The notes: generated by a model from the sequence alone, not told the origin. Shown: positions 1 through 8,548, numbered from the stretch's first letter. The stretch: DNA of 40,380 nucleotides from Candidatus Omnitrophota bacterium (GCA_029261065.1 JAJDCB010000018.1:1-40380), one strand, 5' to 3'. Made by a program: numbers and translations.

Positions 1-1
1 C

Positions 2-829
2 TTGTTTAATCGTATCTGTGAGACAGAAGATTATTATGTCACACGCACAGAGATCCAAATTATGAAAGATCATGCCAAGGAGATCGCCCAATGTGTTCGT
101 GAGAATTGTATGTTGATTGAGTATGGAAGTGGTAGTGGGGAGAAAACACGTTTATTATTAGATCATCTTGAAAATCCATTAGGTTATATCCCCATCGACA
201 TTTCTTTAGAACATTTAGAAGAAACCGCCGCACAACTTAACCATGAATATCCTCAATTAGAAGTGGTTGGTTTGTGTGCCGACTTTACAGAAGAATTTAC
301 CATGCCATCTCTTTCAACGACAACCTCACAGAGGGTTGTTTATTTTCCAGGTTCAACAATAGGTAATTTTGATAAAGACGAGGCCCTGTCTATTCTTAAA
401 GATATTTTTCAACATTGTCAAAAAGGAGATGGTGCGTTTATTGGATTTGATTTGATTAAAGATGAGGATATTCTTCTTAAGGCTTACAATGACAGTGAGG
501 GAATTACAGAGGCTTTTAATCTAAATTTATTGAATCGAATTAACACCGAACTTGGAGCTGACTTTTCTCTAGATCATTTTGAGCATAAAGCTATTTATAA
601 TAAGGAAAATAAACGTATGGAGATGCATCTTGTGAGCCGAGCTGATCAAGAAGTGAAAATGAATAAGCACCGCTTTACATTTGAGAAGGGTGAGACAATA
701 CATACGGAATCCTCACATAAATATAGTATTGAGGATATTGAATTTCTGGCCAAAGAAGCGGGCCTAACATTGGCGAAATTTTGGACAGATAAGCAAGAGC
801 ATTTCTGTGTAGCTTATTTAACGATTTAG
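2..829 (+). CDS. egtD: EgtD-type histidine N-alpha-methyltransferase (5' end cut by window)
   Basis: SAM-dependent methyltransferase of the EgtD family (DUF2260), which trimethylates the alpha-amino group of histidine to hercynine in ergothioneine synthesis. Visible residues include the family segment FNRICETEDYYVTRTE, the SAM-binding glycine motif EYGSGSGEKT, the YIPIDIS strand and the EgtD signature FPGSTIGNF, whose Asn contacts substrate in characterised enzymes; HTESSHKY near the C-terminus fits the substrate-pocket segment. Known EgtD proteins are about 320 residues. The 275 codons seen here start inside the family alignment, so some 40-45 N-terminal residues probably lie left of the window and the first TTG is not a credible start. 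No egtB-like partner is visible, so the exact substrate stays an inference from family. Confidence 0.85.
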   Translation: MFNRICETEDYYVTRTEIQIMKDHAKEIAQCVRENCMLIEYGSGSGEKTRLLLDHLENPLGYIPIDISLEHLEETAAQLNHEYPQLEVVGLCADFTEEFTMPSLSTTTSQRVVYFPGSTIGNFDKDEALSILKDIFQHCQKGDGAFIGFDLIKDEDILLKAYNDSEGITEAFNLNLLNRINTELGADFSLDHFEHKAIYNKENKRMEMHLVSRADQEVKMNKHRFTFEKGETIHTESSHKYSIEDIEFLAKEAGLTLAKFWTDKQEHFCVAYLTI

Positions 830-939
830 AATCACATATTCCCACCTAAAGGCTTCCTATATAAATGGTTATACCAAAAATATTTTTCCTGGAATATTGA
901 GTGAATTGTGGTATTGTAATTGGAAAGTTATTCCTTTTT

Positions 940-1046
940 GGATCCCCGTTTTCACGGGGATGACAATATTACTATTTGTATTGCTTTGTTTAAAAGAACT
1001 GTCATCCCTGCCTCTTATGTCATTCTCGCGAAAGCGGGAATCTTAT
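940..1046. repeat. Pair of dispersed GTCAT-type hairpin repeats
   Basis: Two short hairpins separated by about 50 bp. The first (943-960) has TCCCCG/CGGGGA arms followed by ATGAC; the second (1019-1046) begins TGTCATTC and has arms around a GAAA loop. They belong to a family seen at six loci in this window with consensus near GTCATTCCCGCGAAAGCGGG. They lie in the 250-bp gap between the methyltransferase and tRNA-Ser; no gene is visible in that gap. Confidence 0.8.
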
Positions 1047-1081
1047 GGGGTGAACTCCAGCGGGGATCTCGTCATCATTTT

Positions 1082-1170
1082 GGAGAGATGTCTGAGTGGT
1101 TGAAAGAGCACGCTTGGAAAGCGTGTGGCTGTCGCAAGATGGCTCGAGAGTTCGAATCTCTCTCTCTCCG
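1082..1170 (+). tRNA. tRNA-Ser (anticodon GGA)
   Basis: A class II tRNA with a long variable arm. The acceptor stem GGAGAGA pairs with TCTCTCC, the anticodon loop CTTGGAAAG holds GGA (reads UCC/UCU), and the T arm is GAGAG-TTCGAAT-CTCTC. The discriminator G is at 1170. CCA is not encoded, so the 3' end must be added enzymatically. Reading frames that appear to run through this stretch are artefacts. Confidence 0.95.
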
Positions 1171-1187
1171 TTTTACTATTAAAAATT

Positions 1188-1250
1188 GTCACCCCTGTGT
1201 AAACGGGGAACCGTGTGAAAAGAATTCCTGCTATCTCGGGAATGACAGGT
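1188..1250. repeat. Degenerate GTCAT-type hairpin repeat pair
   Basis: Starts GTCACCCCTGTGTAAACGGGG and ends TCGGGAATGACAGG, a decayed copy of the paired hairpin element found elsewhere in the window. It sits between tRNA-Ser and the next start codon, so it would be in the 5' leader of the following gene. Confidence 0.6.
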
Positions 1251-1258
1251 TCAAAATC

Positions 1259-1801
1259 ATGTACGATTTCGAAGAATATTGGCAAAAAGCATTAAAGGGA
1301 ACTGAGATCATTCGTTCGCGGGTAAGATCGTTATCTGCCTCAAGCGATACGCGTGTACCTTATATCTTTTTGGCAGAATCAAGTATTAATGAAGGGGATA
1401 CGATTGTAAGAAAAGGTGAGGTTATGGTGGCTAAGCCTTCGATTATTGTTCCTCCGAATAACCCGCAATTTGAAGGGTTTGAATTTGAAGATGAAGGGGC
1501 TATCAATGAGAATTCATTGATTAATTTTCTTCTCGTTCGTGGCATTACGCTACCTTCCATGCATTATGATAACAAAACGAATTCTTTGGATATTCGTGAA
1601 GGTAGGTTATCAGAGGCAATTAAGCATTATCAAAAAAACTTACAACAGCAAGAAAATGTCAATACAGGTTTAATCAAAGGACCGGAGGATTGTTGGCAAT
1701 TTTCATTACTTATTTTTATTTGCACACAGATTGCGCGCAATGTCGAGATGGATATGCGCAAACTCTTAGATGAATACCACAGGAGGGACGATGCCATTTA
1801 A
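1259..1801 (+). CDS. Conserved protein of unknown function
   Basis: A 180-residue soluble protein without a signal peptide or membrane segment. The start is the ATG at 1259; upstream in-frame codons run through tRNA-Ser and a repeat and cannot be coding. Seen features are an acidic middle part (PQFEGFEFEDEG), the strand-rich segment VPYIFLAESSINEGD and a C-terminal part GLIKGPEDCWQFSLLIF followed by a helical end. I do not recognise a named domain. Its last 11 bases overlap the start of the M16 peptidase gene (1791), so the two are probably co-translated. No function is assigned. Confidence 0.75.
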   Translation: MYDFEEYWQKALKGTEIIRSRVRSLSASSDTRVPYIFLAESSINEGDTIVRKGEVMVAKPSIIVPPNNPQFEGFEFEDEGAINENSLINFLLVRGITLPSMHYDNKTNSLDIREGRLSEAIKHYQKNLQQQENVNTGLIKGPEDCWQFSLLIFICTQIARNVEMDMRKLLDEYHRRDDAI

Positions 1802-4409
1802 ATTTAAAGATGTGTTATGTGTCTTTATATGTGTTGTCATTTTATTGTTATCACCAAAAAACGCTTTTAGTTCTCAATACAAATCTGCTAAACATGTCTT
1901 GGATAATGGCCTTACGGTTATTATTACCGAGATGCCTACCAATTCTTTTGTCTCTGTGTATGCCTTAACGAAAGCAGGTTCTGCTACGGAAGGCAAATAT
2001 TTAGGCTCAGGGATATCTCATTTCTTAGAACATATGTTATTTAAAGGAACCGAAACGCGCGGGGTGGGTGTGATTTCCGAGGCGATTCAAGCGGTGGGTG
2101 GTGGTATCAATGCGTCTACCAGTTTTGACTATACCATTTATACAATTGATGTTCCTAAAGAAAAGTTTGATGTTGGGCTTGATATTGTTTCGGATATGGT
2201 CATGAACTCGATTTTTGATCCAAAAGAAGTTGAAAAAGAACAAGAAGTCATATTTGGAGAAATGCGTTTGCATAATGATAATCCTGATCGAAGATTATCG
2301 CAGTTGACCTTTAGCAATATTTATATTAATCATCCCTATCGACATCCTGTCATCGGTTATAAGGATTTATTTGCAAAAATTACGCGTGATGATTTATTTG
2401 ATTATTATCAAACCTATTATAGTCCTAATAATATGGTGCTATCGATTGCCGGTGGGATTAAGATTGATGAGGTCTTAGGTAAAGTTGAGAAAACGTTTAA
2501 AGATTTTAAAAGGAGAACCCCGGTTGATCGCAACTTACCTCAAGAACCCCAACAAATCACCTCTCGACGCTATGATGATACGTATCCCACAGACTTAACA
2601 CGTATTTCTATCGCATATAGTAGTGTGAACCTTCTTGATCCAGATTTGTATGCTTTAGATGTGTTAGCTAAAATTTTAGGTGATGGGGAGAGCTCGAGGC
2701 TTTATCAAGAGCTGTATAAAAATAAACAGTTAGTTTATAACATAAACGCATATAACTACACCCCTATAGATCGAGGTGCTTTTGAGATCTCGGCGTTGTT
2801 GGATGATAAAAATTTAGAAGAGACGCTTAAAGAAATTCTCAATCAAGTTAAACAAATACGTGACAAAGGTGTTAACACTGAAGAGTTAGAAAAGGCGAAA
2901 CGACAAGTCTTAAGTGATCATGTGCATGCCTTACAAACTACATCGCATGTGGCGCGTTCCCATGCGATTGATGAGGCTTATGCGGGTGATTATCGTTTTT
3001 CTCAAAAATATGTTGAGGCCGTTAAGGATGTTGGGATGGATGATATTAAACGTGTGGCCAATCATTATTTAGTGGAAGAGAGAAGGACCATTGTGAGTTT
3101 GCGTCCAGAGAGTTCTCAAGCGAAATCAGATGAAGCCTCAGATCAGTACAATCGTGTAGGCGATATTGAAAAAATTCAATTAGAGAATGGGCTAATTATT
3201 TTGATTAGAGAAGATCATTCTCTTCCCTTAGTGACGTTAAGAGCCGTTTTTCAGGGAGGTGCGCGTCAAGAAGAGGAGGAACTAGCAGGGTTATCAACAT
3301 TAATGAGCGAGGTTTGGACGAAGGGAAGTAAGTCTTACACGTCTGAAGAATTGGCTGAAATAAGTGATTCTTTGGGGATGAGTCTGGGGAGTTTTTCAGG
3401 ACGTAATAGTTTTGGGCTTAACATCTCTTTATTATCGGAAGATCTAAAAACGGCTTTTCAAATTTTTGAAGATCTTCTTAAAAGCCCGACGTTTCCTCAA
3501 AAAGAGATGGATCAGATTAAAGAAAACATGAAAGTAGCGTTAAAACAACGTGAGGATAACATTAGTTCGTATACTTCTTTTCGATTAAAACAATTGTTGT
3601 TTAAAAACCATCCCCTTAGGCGAGATCTAAATGGAACTGTTGAATCTATTGATCAGATAACACGTGAAGATGTTAAAAGTTTCTTTGATAAATTTGTAAC
3701 ACCATCAAATATGGTTATTACCGTATTTGGCGATGTTGATAAGGAAAAAGTTTTGGCTGAAGTTAGATCACATTTTAGTCAAATTAAGAAAAAAGAATTG
3801 GCATTATCACAGTATAATGAAAAAGTCATTGATCAGGTTTTAGAAGAGGAATACCGGTTAGATAAACAACAAGCGATGTTGCTTTTTGGTTTTTTTGGTC
3901 CGGATTTTAATAGTCCTGACCGGTATACTATTGAAGTTTTAAGTGCTGTGTTGGGTTCTTCATTTAGTGGAAGAATGTTTACTAATATTCGTGATAAATT
4001 GGGTAAGGCTTATACGTTAGGTGGAAGTTATGTGCCCGGTCCTGATTTGGGAATGGTTTATTTTTATGTTTTAACGGATGAGGCGAGTGTCGATAAAACA
4101 AAAGAATTATTGGAAAAAGAAATTAAAGATTTGCAGACAACGCATCTAAAAGATGAAGAATTGCAAAACATTAAAACATATCTTAAAGGTGGTTTTAAGC
4201 GAGGGCTTCAGACAAGTGGACAAATAAGTTTAACGAGTGCCTTAGATGAAGTTTATGGCTTGGGTTTTGATGAGTATTTAAAATATGATCAATATATTGA
4301 TCAGGTAAGTAAAGAAGATTTGTTGAAAGCCGCCCAACAGTATCTTAATCTTCAAACCATGGCCGTGGTTATCACAAGGCCACTAGATAAGAAAGACAAA
4401 GATGAATGA
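1791..4409 (+). CDS. Periplasmic M16 (insulinase/pitrilysin family) zinc peptidase, two-module
   Basis: An 872-residue exported M16 metallopeptidase. ATG 1791 is chosen because AGGAGGG lies at 1781-1787 and an N-terminal signal sequence follows (hydrophobic core up to about residue 22, likely cut near AFS-SQ). The inverted zinc motif HFLEH is at residues 77-81, and the downstream Glu-rich helix EKEQEVIFGEM near 148-158 supplies the third ligand. The second half (about 465-870) repeats the M16 fold but has no HxxEH, as in the inactive partner modules of this family. So one chain carries both catalytic and non-catalytic halves. Its stop overlaps the start of the CpaF-type ATPase by 8 bases. The substrate is unknown; M16 enzymes usually cleave peptides and small proteins. 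Confidence 0.9.
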   Translation: MPFKFKDVLCVFICVVILLLSPKNAFSSQYKSAKHVLDNGLTVIITEMPTNSFVSVYALTKAGSATEGKYLGSGISHFLEHMLFKGTETRGVGVISEAIQAVGGGINASTSFDYTIYTIDVPKEKFDVGLDIVSDMVMNSIFDPKEVEKEQEVIFGEMRLHNDNPDRRLSQLTFSNIYINHPYRHPVIGYKDLFAKITRDDLFDYYQTYYSPNNMVLSIAGGIKIDEVLGKVEKTFKDFKRRTPVDRNLPQEPQQITSRRYDDTYPTDLTRISIAYSSVNLLDPDLYALDVLAKILGDGESSRLYQELYKNKQLVYNINAYNYTPIDRGAFEISALLDDKNLEETLKEILNQVKQIRDKGVNTEELEKAKRQVLSDHVHALQTTSHVARSHAIDEAYAGDYRFSQKYVEAVKDVGMDDIKRVANHYLVEERRTIVSLRPESSQAKSDEASDQYNRVGDIEKIQLENGLIILIREDHSLPLVTLRAVFQGGARQEEEELAGLSTLMSEVWTKGSKSYTSEELAEISDSLGMSLGSFSGRNSFGLNISLLSEDLKTAFQIFEDLLKSPTFPQKEMDQIKENMKVALKQREDNISSYTSFRLKQLLFKNHPLRRDLNGTVESIDQITREDVKSFFDKFVTPSNMVITVFGDVDKEKVLAEVRSHFSQIKKKELALSQYNEKVIDQVLEEEYRLDKQQAMLLFGFFGPDFNSPDRYTIEVLSAVLGSSFSGRMFTNIRDKLGKAYTLGGSYVPGPDLGMVYFYVLTDEASVDKTKELLEKEIKDLQTTHLKDEELQNIKTYLKGGFKRGLQTSGQISLTSALDEVYGLGFDEYLKYDQYIDQVSKEDLLKAAQQYLNLQTMAVVITRPLDKKDKDE

Positions 4410-5757
4410 TTCTCATTTTTTTCCTTTAGAAACTCGTTTAGTCGAGGTTCTTGAAGGTAAAATGAACCTTTTGCAACCCAACAAAGAGCGAGAAATTCTT
4501 GTAAACGAATTTTTGATTCCAGTCTTGGATGAAGTGCCTTTTAGCGAGTTTAAGAAGGAATTAGAAGATGCGTCCGTACGTCTTACATTTATTAAAAATT
4601 TTCTTACCTACGACATCATTACAGATCTTTTGTGTGATTTTAATGTTGAAGATATTATTATAAACAATCTCAATCCCATTTTTATCCATCATAGTGAAAA
4701 AGGATTTATTGAAACGGATAAAAGATTTTCTTCCCAAAAACAAATTGATCTGTTTATACACAAGATTTTGATGTTCTCAGGACGTTCTAAACTTCAAAAA
4801 ATTATGAATCTGGAGCTGCCTCGATTAGAGGGGCGCGTTAATATTGCTTTCTCTCCGTTTGGTCCTCAAATTACAATTACTAAAGCAAAAGTGACACCTT
4901 TAAGCATTCTCGATTTGATTCGCGCAGGAAGCATGTCTCATGAAGTCGCAGCGCAATTGTGGGTATATTTAGAGGGGATGGCGATTCGTCCGGCGAATAT
5001 TATTATTGCTGGTGGCCCAGGTGTGGGTAAAACTACTCTGTTAAATGCGTTGTTTGCTTTTATTCCAACTTCTGATCGCATTGTTGTTATTGAGGACACG
5101 CTTGAGTTAAATACTTTTTTGGAGGAGAGTTGTTCGCGTTTGGAAAGTGATGCAGAGACGTCATTAACCGATTTGGTAAAAAATAGTCTACGTATGCGAC
5201 CAGAACGCATTATTATTGGTGAGGTGCGAGGAGAAGAAGCTCGTGATATGGTAACGGCATGTAACGTTGGAAAATATTGTATTGGAACGATTCATGCCTT
5301 AACATCACGTGAGGCCATAATTCGCATGCAAAATGAGCCGATGAATATCCCTGAGATGTTGGTTAATTTGATTGATGTGTTTATTGTTTTAAAACGATAT
5401 CATGTGAAAGATAAAATTTTTCGTGTTGTTGATGAGGTCAGTGAAACAAGTGGGATGGAGCGTGTAAAAATATTATTGTCGAGTGTGTATAAATATAATT
5501 ATGATTCCCATGAATTTTGTCAAATGAATCCAAGTACTGTTTATCGTGATCGTCTCGCTCAAGAATCGGGATTGACCGCCAAAGATGTTATGCAAGAACA
5601 TATGATTCGTTCATTTTTATTAAAAGAGTTGGATAAACGGGATATGACAACATTAAAGGAAGTGACGACTTTTTGTCGGGCTTATAGTAAAAATCCCGTT
5701 GAAACGATGAAGGGTTTAGGCTTTGATCGAGATGAATTGTTGGGTAAAAATAAGTAA
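4402..5757 (+). CDS. cpaF: CpaF/VirB11-type secretion ATPase
   Basis: A 451-residue cytoplasmic P-loop ATPase of the type II/IV secretion superfamily. Visible motifs are Walker A GGPGVGKTT (about residues 204-212), the Asp box VIEDTLE, the Walker B region RIIIGEVRGEEA and the His-box segment GTIHA. The N-terminal domain matches CpaF (IEDIIINN, FIHKILMFSGR). The C-terminal 100 residues extend beyond the usual ATPase core and include RYHVKDKIFRVVDEVSE. The gene overlaps the M16 peptidase by 8 bases, implying coupling, but no TadB/TadC membrane partner or Flp pilin is adjacent. It could power a Tad-like pilus encoded elsewhere; the symbol reflects family only. Confidence 0.85.
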   Translation: MNDSHFFPLETRLVEVLEGKMNLLQPNKEREILVNEFLIPVLDEVPFSEFKKELEDASVRLTFIKNFLTYDIITDLLCDFNVEDIIINNLNPIFIHHSEKGFIETDKRFSSQKQIDLFIHKILMFSGRSKLQKIMNLELPRLEGRVNIAFSPFGPQITITKAKVTPLSILDLIRAGSMSHEVAAQLWVYLEGMAIRPANIIIAGGPGVGKTTLLNALFAFIPTSDRIVVIEDTLELNTFLEESCSRLESDAETSLTDLVKNSLRMRPERIIIGEVRGEEARDMVTACNVGKYCIGTIHALTSREAIIRMQNEPMNIPEMLVNLIDVFIVLKRYHVKDKIFRVVDEVSETSGMERVKILLSSVYKYNYDSHEFCQMNPSTVYRDRLAQESGLTAKDVMQEHMIRSFLLKELDKRDMTTLKEVTTFCRAYSKNPVETMKGLGFDRDELLGKNK

Positions 5758-5785
5758 TTATGATAACTTCTAATGGAGAGCGATT

Positions 5786-6211
5786 ATGACTGGAAAAACG
5801 GTGCAAATATTAATGGTGGATGATGATAAGGCTGACGTTCAGTTAGCCAAGGAATCTTTAAAGGGGTCAAAGTTAAAAATACAAATGCATCACGTTTCTG
5901 ATGGAGAAGAATGTCTGACATATTTAAGAGAAGAAGATTCTAAGCCAGATTTAATTTTGTTAGATTTAAACATGCCTAAATTAGATGGTCGACAAGTTTT
6001 AGTTGAATTAAAGAAAGATGCTGCTGTTAAACATATTCCTGTTGTCATTTTAACAACATCAGCCTCCGAAGCAGATATTGAGGAAATGTATAAGTTAGGG
6101 GCGAATTGCTATGTTACAAAACCTGTGGATTTTGATCAATTTAGAAATGTCGTTAATGGGATAGCGGATTTTTGGTTTACAGTTGTAAAATTACCCGAAG
6201 GACATGATTAA
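5786..6211 (+). CDS. Single-domain response regulator (Rcp1-like)
   Basis: A 141-residue receiver domain with no output domain. Acidic cluster D12-D14, phospho-acceptor D60 (LILLDLNMP), switch Thr near 90-91 (VVILTTSAS) and conserved K112 (TKPVD) are all present. The sequence style (ILMVDDDKADVQLAKESL, then WFTVVKLP at the end) is that of the Rcp1-type regulators that receive phosphate from PAS or phytochrome histidine kinases. Ribosome-binding sequence GGAGAG precedes the ATG. It lies 25 bases upstream of a second receiver gene and near a PAS kinase (6820), so a phosphorelay is plausible but inferred from position only. Confidence 0.9.
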   Translation: MTGKTVQILMVDDDKADVQLAKESLKGSKLKIQMHHVSDGEECLTYLREEDSKPDLILLDLNMPKLDGRQVLVELKKDAAVKHIPVVILTTSASEADIEEMYKLGANCYVTKPVDFDQFRNVVNGIADFWFTVVKLPEGHD

Positions 6212-6235
6212 GTAAACCTTATTAAGGAGATAAGT

Positions 6236-6595
6236 ATGATAAAAAAAATATTGGTTGTTGATGATGATCCTGGAGACGTAAGACTCATTACTGAGGTTTT
6301 ATCACATGCAGGATACGAAGCTGAGATTATTGATGCTCAAACAGGAGAAGAAGGTATAACAAAGGCTAAAGAGTTGTCTCCGGATTTGATTTTTGTTGAT
6401 ACCCTTTTGCCTGGTATGGATGGCTTTGAGGTATGTCAAAAAATTAAGGATGAGAACATTTCTTCAAAGGTTATCGTTATGACAGGTGCGACAGAAGCTA
6501 TTAATGCAGCCAAAGCCCAAGAGGTTGGTGCTGATGGCTATATTGCTAAGGTTCCAAGTTCGTTGCAAGAGATATATACACGATATAATGAATAA
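6236..6595 (+). CDS. Single-domain response regulator
   Basis: A 119-residue receiver domain. D9-D11 acidic pocket, phospho-acceptor D55 (LIFVDTLLP), T83 (VIVMTGAT) and K105 (GYIAKV) are conserved. No DNA-binding or enzymatic domain follows, so it acts by protein contact or as a phosphate relay. AAGGAG stands 6-7 bases before the ATG. It follows the preceding receiver gene closely and is the last coding gene before the tRNA-Arg promoter. Confidence 0.9.
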   Translation: MIKKILVVDDDPGDVRLITEVLSHAGYEAEIIDAQTGEEGITKAKELSPDLIFVDTLLPGMDGFEVCQKIKDENISSKVIVMTGATEAINAAKAQEVGADGYIAKVPSSLQEIYTRYNE

Positions 6596-6663
6596 GCCAT
6601 CCAAATTCTTTTTGGACTGGGAATTATAGTGGTATCCTCGAAGAAACGTCTTCCAAAGAAAAG

Positions 6664-6694
6664 TTGTTTCCAAAAAAGGGATGTTTGTTATAAT
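6664..6694 (+). promoter_or_regulatory. Promoter of tRNA-Arg
   Basis: A consensus TATAAT at 6689-6694 is preceded by TG-T (an extended -10). TTGTTT at 6664-6669 is a possible but loosely spaced (19 bp) -35. Expected transcription start is near 6701, about 17 bases before the tRNA. The histidine kinase and tadA downstream may be read from the same promoter. Confidence 0.65.
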
Positions 6695-6717
6695 ATTTTA
6701 TCAATTTTTGAATTTTT

Positions 6718-6791
6718 GCGCCCGTAGCTCAGCTGGATAGAGCGCGAACCTACGGAGTTCGAAGTCGCACGTTCGAATCGTGCCGGGCGCG
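6718..6791 (+). tRNA. tRNA-Arg (anticodon ACG)
   Basis: Acceptor stem GCGCCCG pairs with CGGGCGC. The anticodon arm is CGAAC-CTACGGA-GTTCG with anticodon ACG, and the T arm is GCACG-TTCGAAT-CGTGC. CCA is not encoded. A34 of this tRNA is the classical substrate of TadA, which is encoded about 1.25 kb downstream on the same strand. Confidence 0.97.
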
Positions 6792-6819
6792 TTTAAATTA
6801 TAAGAGTTTAAAAAATGTA

Positions 6820-8043
6820 ATGACCGCAAAAAAGAAACCTACCAAAACGACTACAAAAAAACGCAATTTAAAGCTTTCAGCGTTTACAAGCGTTCCGCGG
6901 GTCTCGCAGGGGCAATCCAACAAATTTATGGCCGCACTTGAGGAATTGGAATTATTTTATGCCATCGTCAATGAGATAGGTGATGAAGTTCTTGTCATCA
7001 GAAACGACGGACGCATTGCCTATGCCAATCAAGCCGCAGTTCGCGGGATGGGTTATCCTAAAGAAAAAATTTTAAATAAACGAGTGACAGTATTCTTTCA
7101 TGAACGTAAAGGGTCTGTGTCTTGGTTGAAAAATAATTTTGCTGCCCTTAAAAAGAAAAAGAAAAGCGTTTCTTTTACGATTGATCGTATTGTAAAGGGT
7201 GGGATAACTCAAACAATTGAGACCACCGCTGTATATATGAAATACGCCGCTCAAGAATATGTTCTTACGGTATCACGAGATATCAGTAAAAAATCCGAGG
7301 TGGATAATCTCAAAAAAGAAGCGGAAAAAATGCAGGCCATTCAGCATTTTATTGCAGGTACGACTCATGAAATTCAATATCCTCTGCAGGGGGTTTGGAA
7401 GTTGTCAGAAAATTTAATAGAAAAGTATCGCGATCGAGATTTTGAATATATCGGATATGCAGAATTTAAAGATATGATGAAGACCCTTGAGGTGATGAAT
7501 GATCAATTGAAATATTGTTTAGATACAACAGAACGTTTGTTAAGTATCAATCGTCAGAAGGTCGGTATTAAATCGGATCATTGTGATGTGAATGATGTGA
7601 TTAAAGAATCTGTAAAGCTTGCGAATCATCAATTAGATATTTTGGCGATAAAGGTAAAATTGAAATTAGGCGCGCGCTTAGCTGATATTGCTGTGGGTCA
7701 ATTGGATATGTTGCAAATTATTACGTGTATTTTAACTAATGCGATTCAGTCTATTACAGGTGAGGGGATTATCACGATTAAGACGTCCCATTTGAAAAAC
7801 GAAGATTATATTCGTATTGATTGCATTGATAATGGGATTGGTATTCCCAAAGAGGCGCTGCCGCGTATTTATGAGCCTTTTTTTACGACTAAAGAAAGAG
7901 GGTTAGAGAAAAGTTCTGGGTTAGGTTTGGCAATTGTTTATTCCATTATAAGAGCTAATCATGGGGAAATTCGCGTTAAAAGCAGTTCCCGAAAGGGCAC
8001 TGCGGTTAGTATCTCTTTTCCTCTTTATAAAAGTAAAAAATAA
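6820..8043 (+). CDS. PAS-domain sensor histidine kinase, soluble
   Basis: A 407-residue kinase without membrane segments, so it senses an internal signal. The first 30 residues are Lys/Thr-rich and basic. A PAS domain spans about 42-155. The phospho-acceptor is H183 in GTTHEIQYPLQG, an unusual H-box (HEIQ instead of HELR/HEIN). The ATPase domain has the N box with N307 (TNAIQSI), G1 box DNGIGIP (337-343), F box FFTTK and G2 box GLGLAIV (367-373). It starts 28 bases after tRNA-Arg with no clear ribosome-binding site and ends 2 bases before tadA. Its partners may be the two receivers at 5.8-6.6 kb; this is inferred from position. Confidence 0.88.
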   Translation: MTAKKKPTKTTTKKRNLKLSAFTSVPRVSQGQSNKFMAALEELELFYAIVNEIGDEVLVIRNDGRIAYANQAAVRGMGYPKEKILNKRVTVFFHERKGSVSWLKNNFAALKKKKKSVSFTIDRIVKGGITQTIETTAVYMKYAAQEYVLTVSRDISKKSEVDNLKKEAEKMQAIQHFIAGTTHEIQYPLQGVWKLSENLIEKYRDRDFEYIGYAEFKDMMKTLEVMNDQLKYCLDTTERLLSINRQKVGIKSDHCDVNDVIKESVKLANHQLDILAIKVKLKLGARLADIAVGQLDMLQIITCILTNAIQSITGEGIITIKTSHLKNEDYIRIDCIDNGIGIPKEALPRIYEPFFTTKERGLEKSSGLGLAIVYSIIRANHGEIRVKSSSRKGTAVSISFPLYKSKK

Positions 8044-8045
8044 TT

Positions 8046-8522
8046 ATGACAGATTTTGATCAAACGATGTGTGAGTTTCATATGAGAGAGGCTTTGGTGC
8101 AAGCGCGTCAAGCCTTTGAAAAAGATGAAGTCCCTGTTGGTGCTGTTATCATCCATCAAAACAAATTAATCGCAAAAGCCTACAATCAAGTTGAGATGCT
8201 TAATGATCCAACGGCTCATGCTGAGATGATTGCTATCACACAAGCGGCCAACACGTTATCGCAAAAATGGTTACACGAAAGCACGATGTTTGTCACACTT
8301 GAGCCCTGCAGTATGTGTGCTGGTGCCTTGGTGTTATCGCGTATTAAAAATGTTGTCTTTGGCGCTTTTGATCCCAAGTCAGGGGCTTGTGGTTCGGTGA
8401 TGAATGTGGCCCAAAACAATCAGCTCAATCACCGAATTTGTGTGGATGGTGGGGTGCTTCAAGAAGAATGTGGAGGGCTACTCACTGAATTTTTTCGTCG
8501 CAAACGAATTTCCCTGAATTAA
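8046..8522 (+). CDS. tadA: tRNA(adenine34) deaminase TadA
   Basis: A 158-residue zinc-dependent deaminase that converts A34 to inosine in tRNA-Arg(ACG), letting it read CGU, CGC and CGA. The zinc/proton-shuttle motif HAE is at residues 58-60 and the second motif PCSMC at 87-91; the wider segment EPCSMCAGALVLSRI is typical of TadA, and the length matches the family. The gene begins 2 bases after the histidine kinase stop and so is probably co-transcribed with it and with tRNA-Arg. Guanine deaminase is the main alternative in this superfamily but fits less well. Confidence 0.93.
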   Translation: MTDFDQTMCEFHMREALVQARQAFEKDEVPVGAVIIHQNKLIAKAYNQVEMLNDPTAHAEMIAITQAANTLSQKWLHESTMFVTLEPCSMCAGALVLSRIKNVVFGAFDPKSGACGSVMNVAQNNQLNHRICVDGGVLQEECGGLLTEFFRRKRISLN

Positions 8523-8548
8523 ATTTTATCCAAACCCCACAAATTCCC

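Noticed and set aside
897-1103. Short plus-strand frame over the hairpin repeats
   Set aside because: Composed of repeat sequence only, with no ribosome-binding site; typical translation artefact of GTCAT-type repeats.
920-1258. A reading frame continuous with the 1259 gene that runs through tRNA-Ser and two hairpin repeats
   Set aside because: It would translate a tRNA and repeats; the ATG at 1259 gives a sensible protein start.
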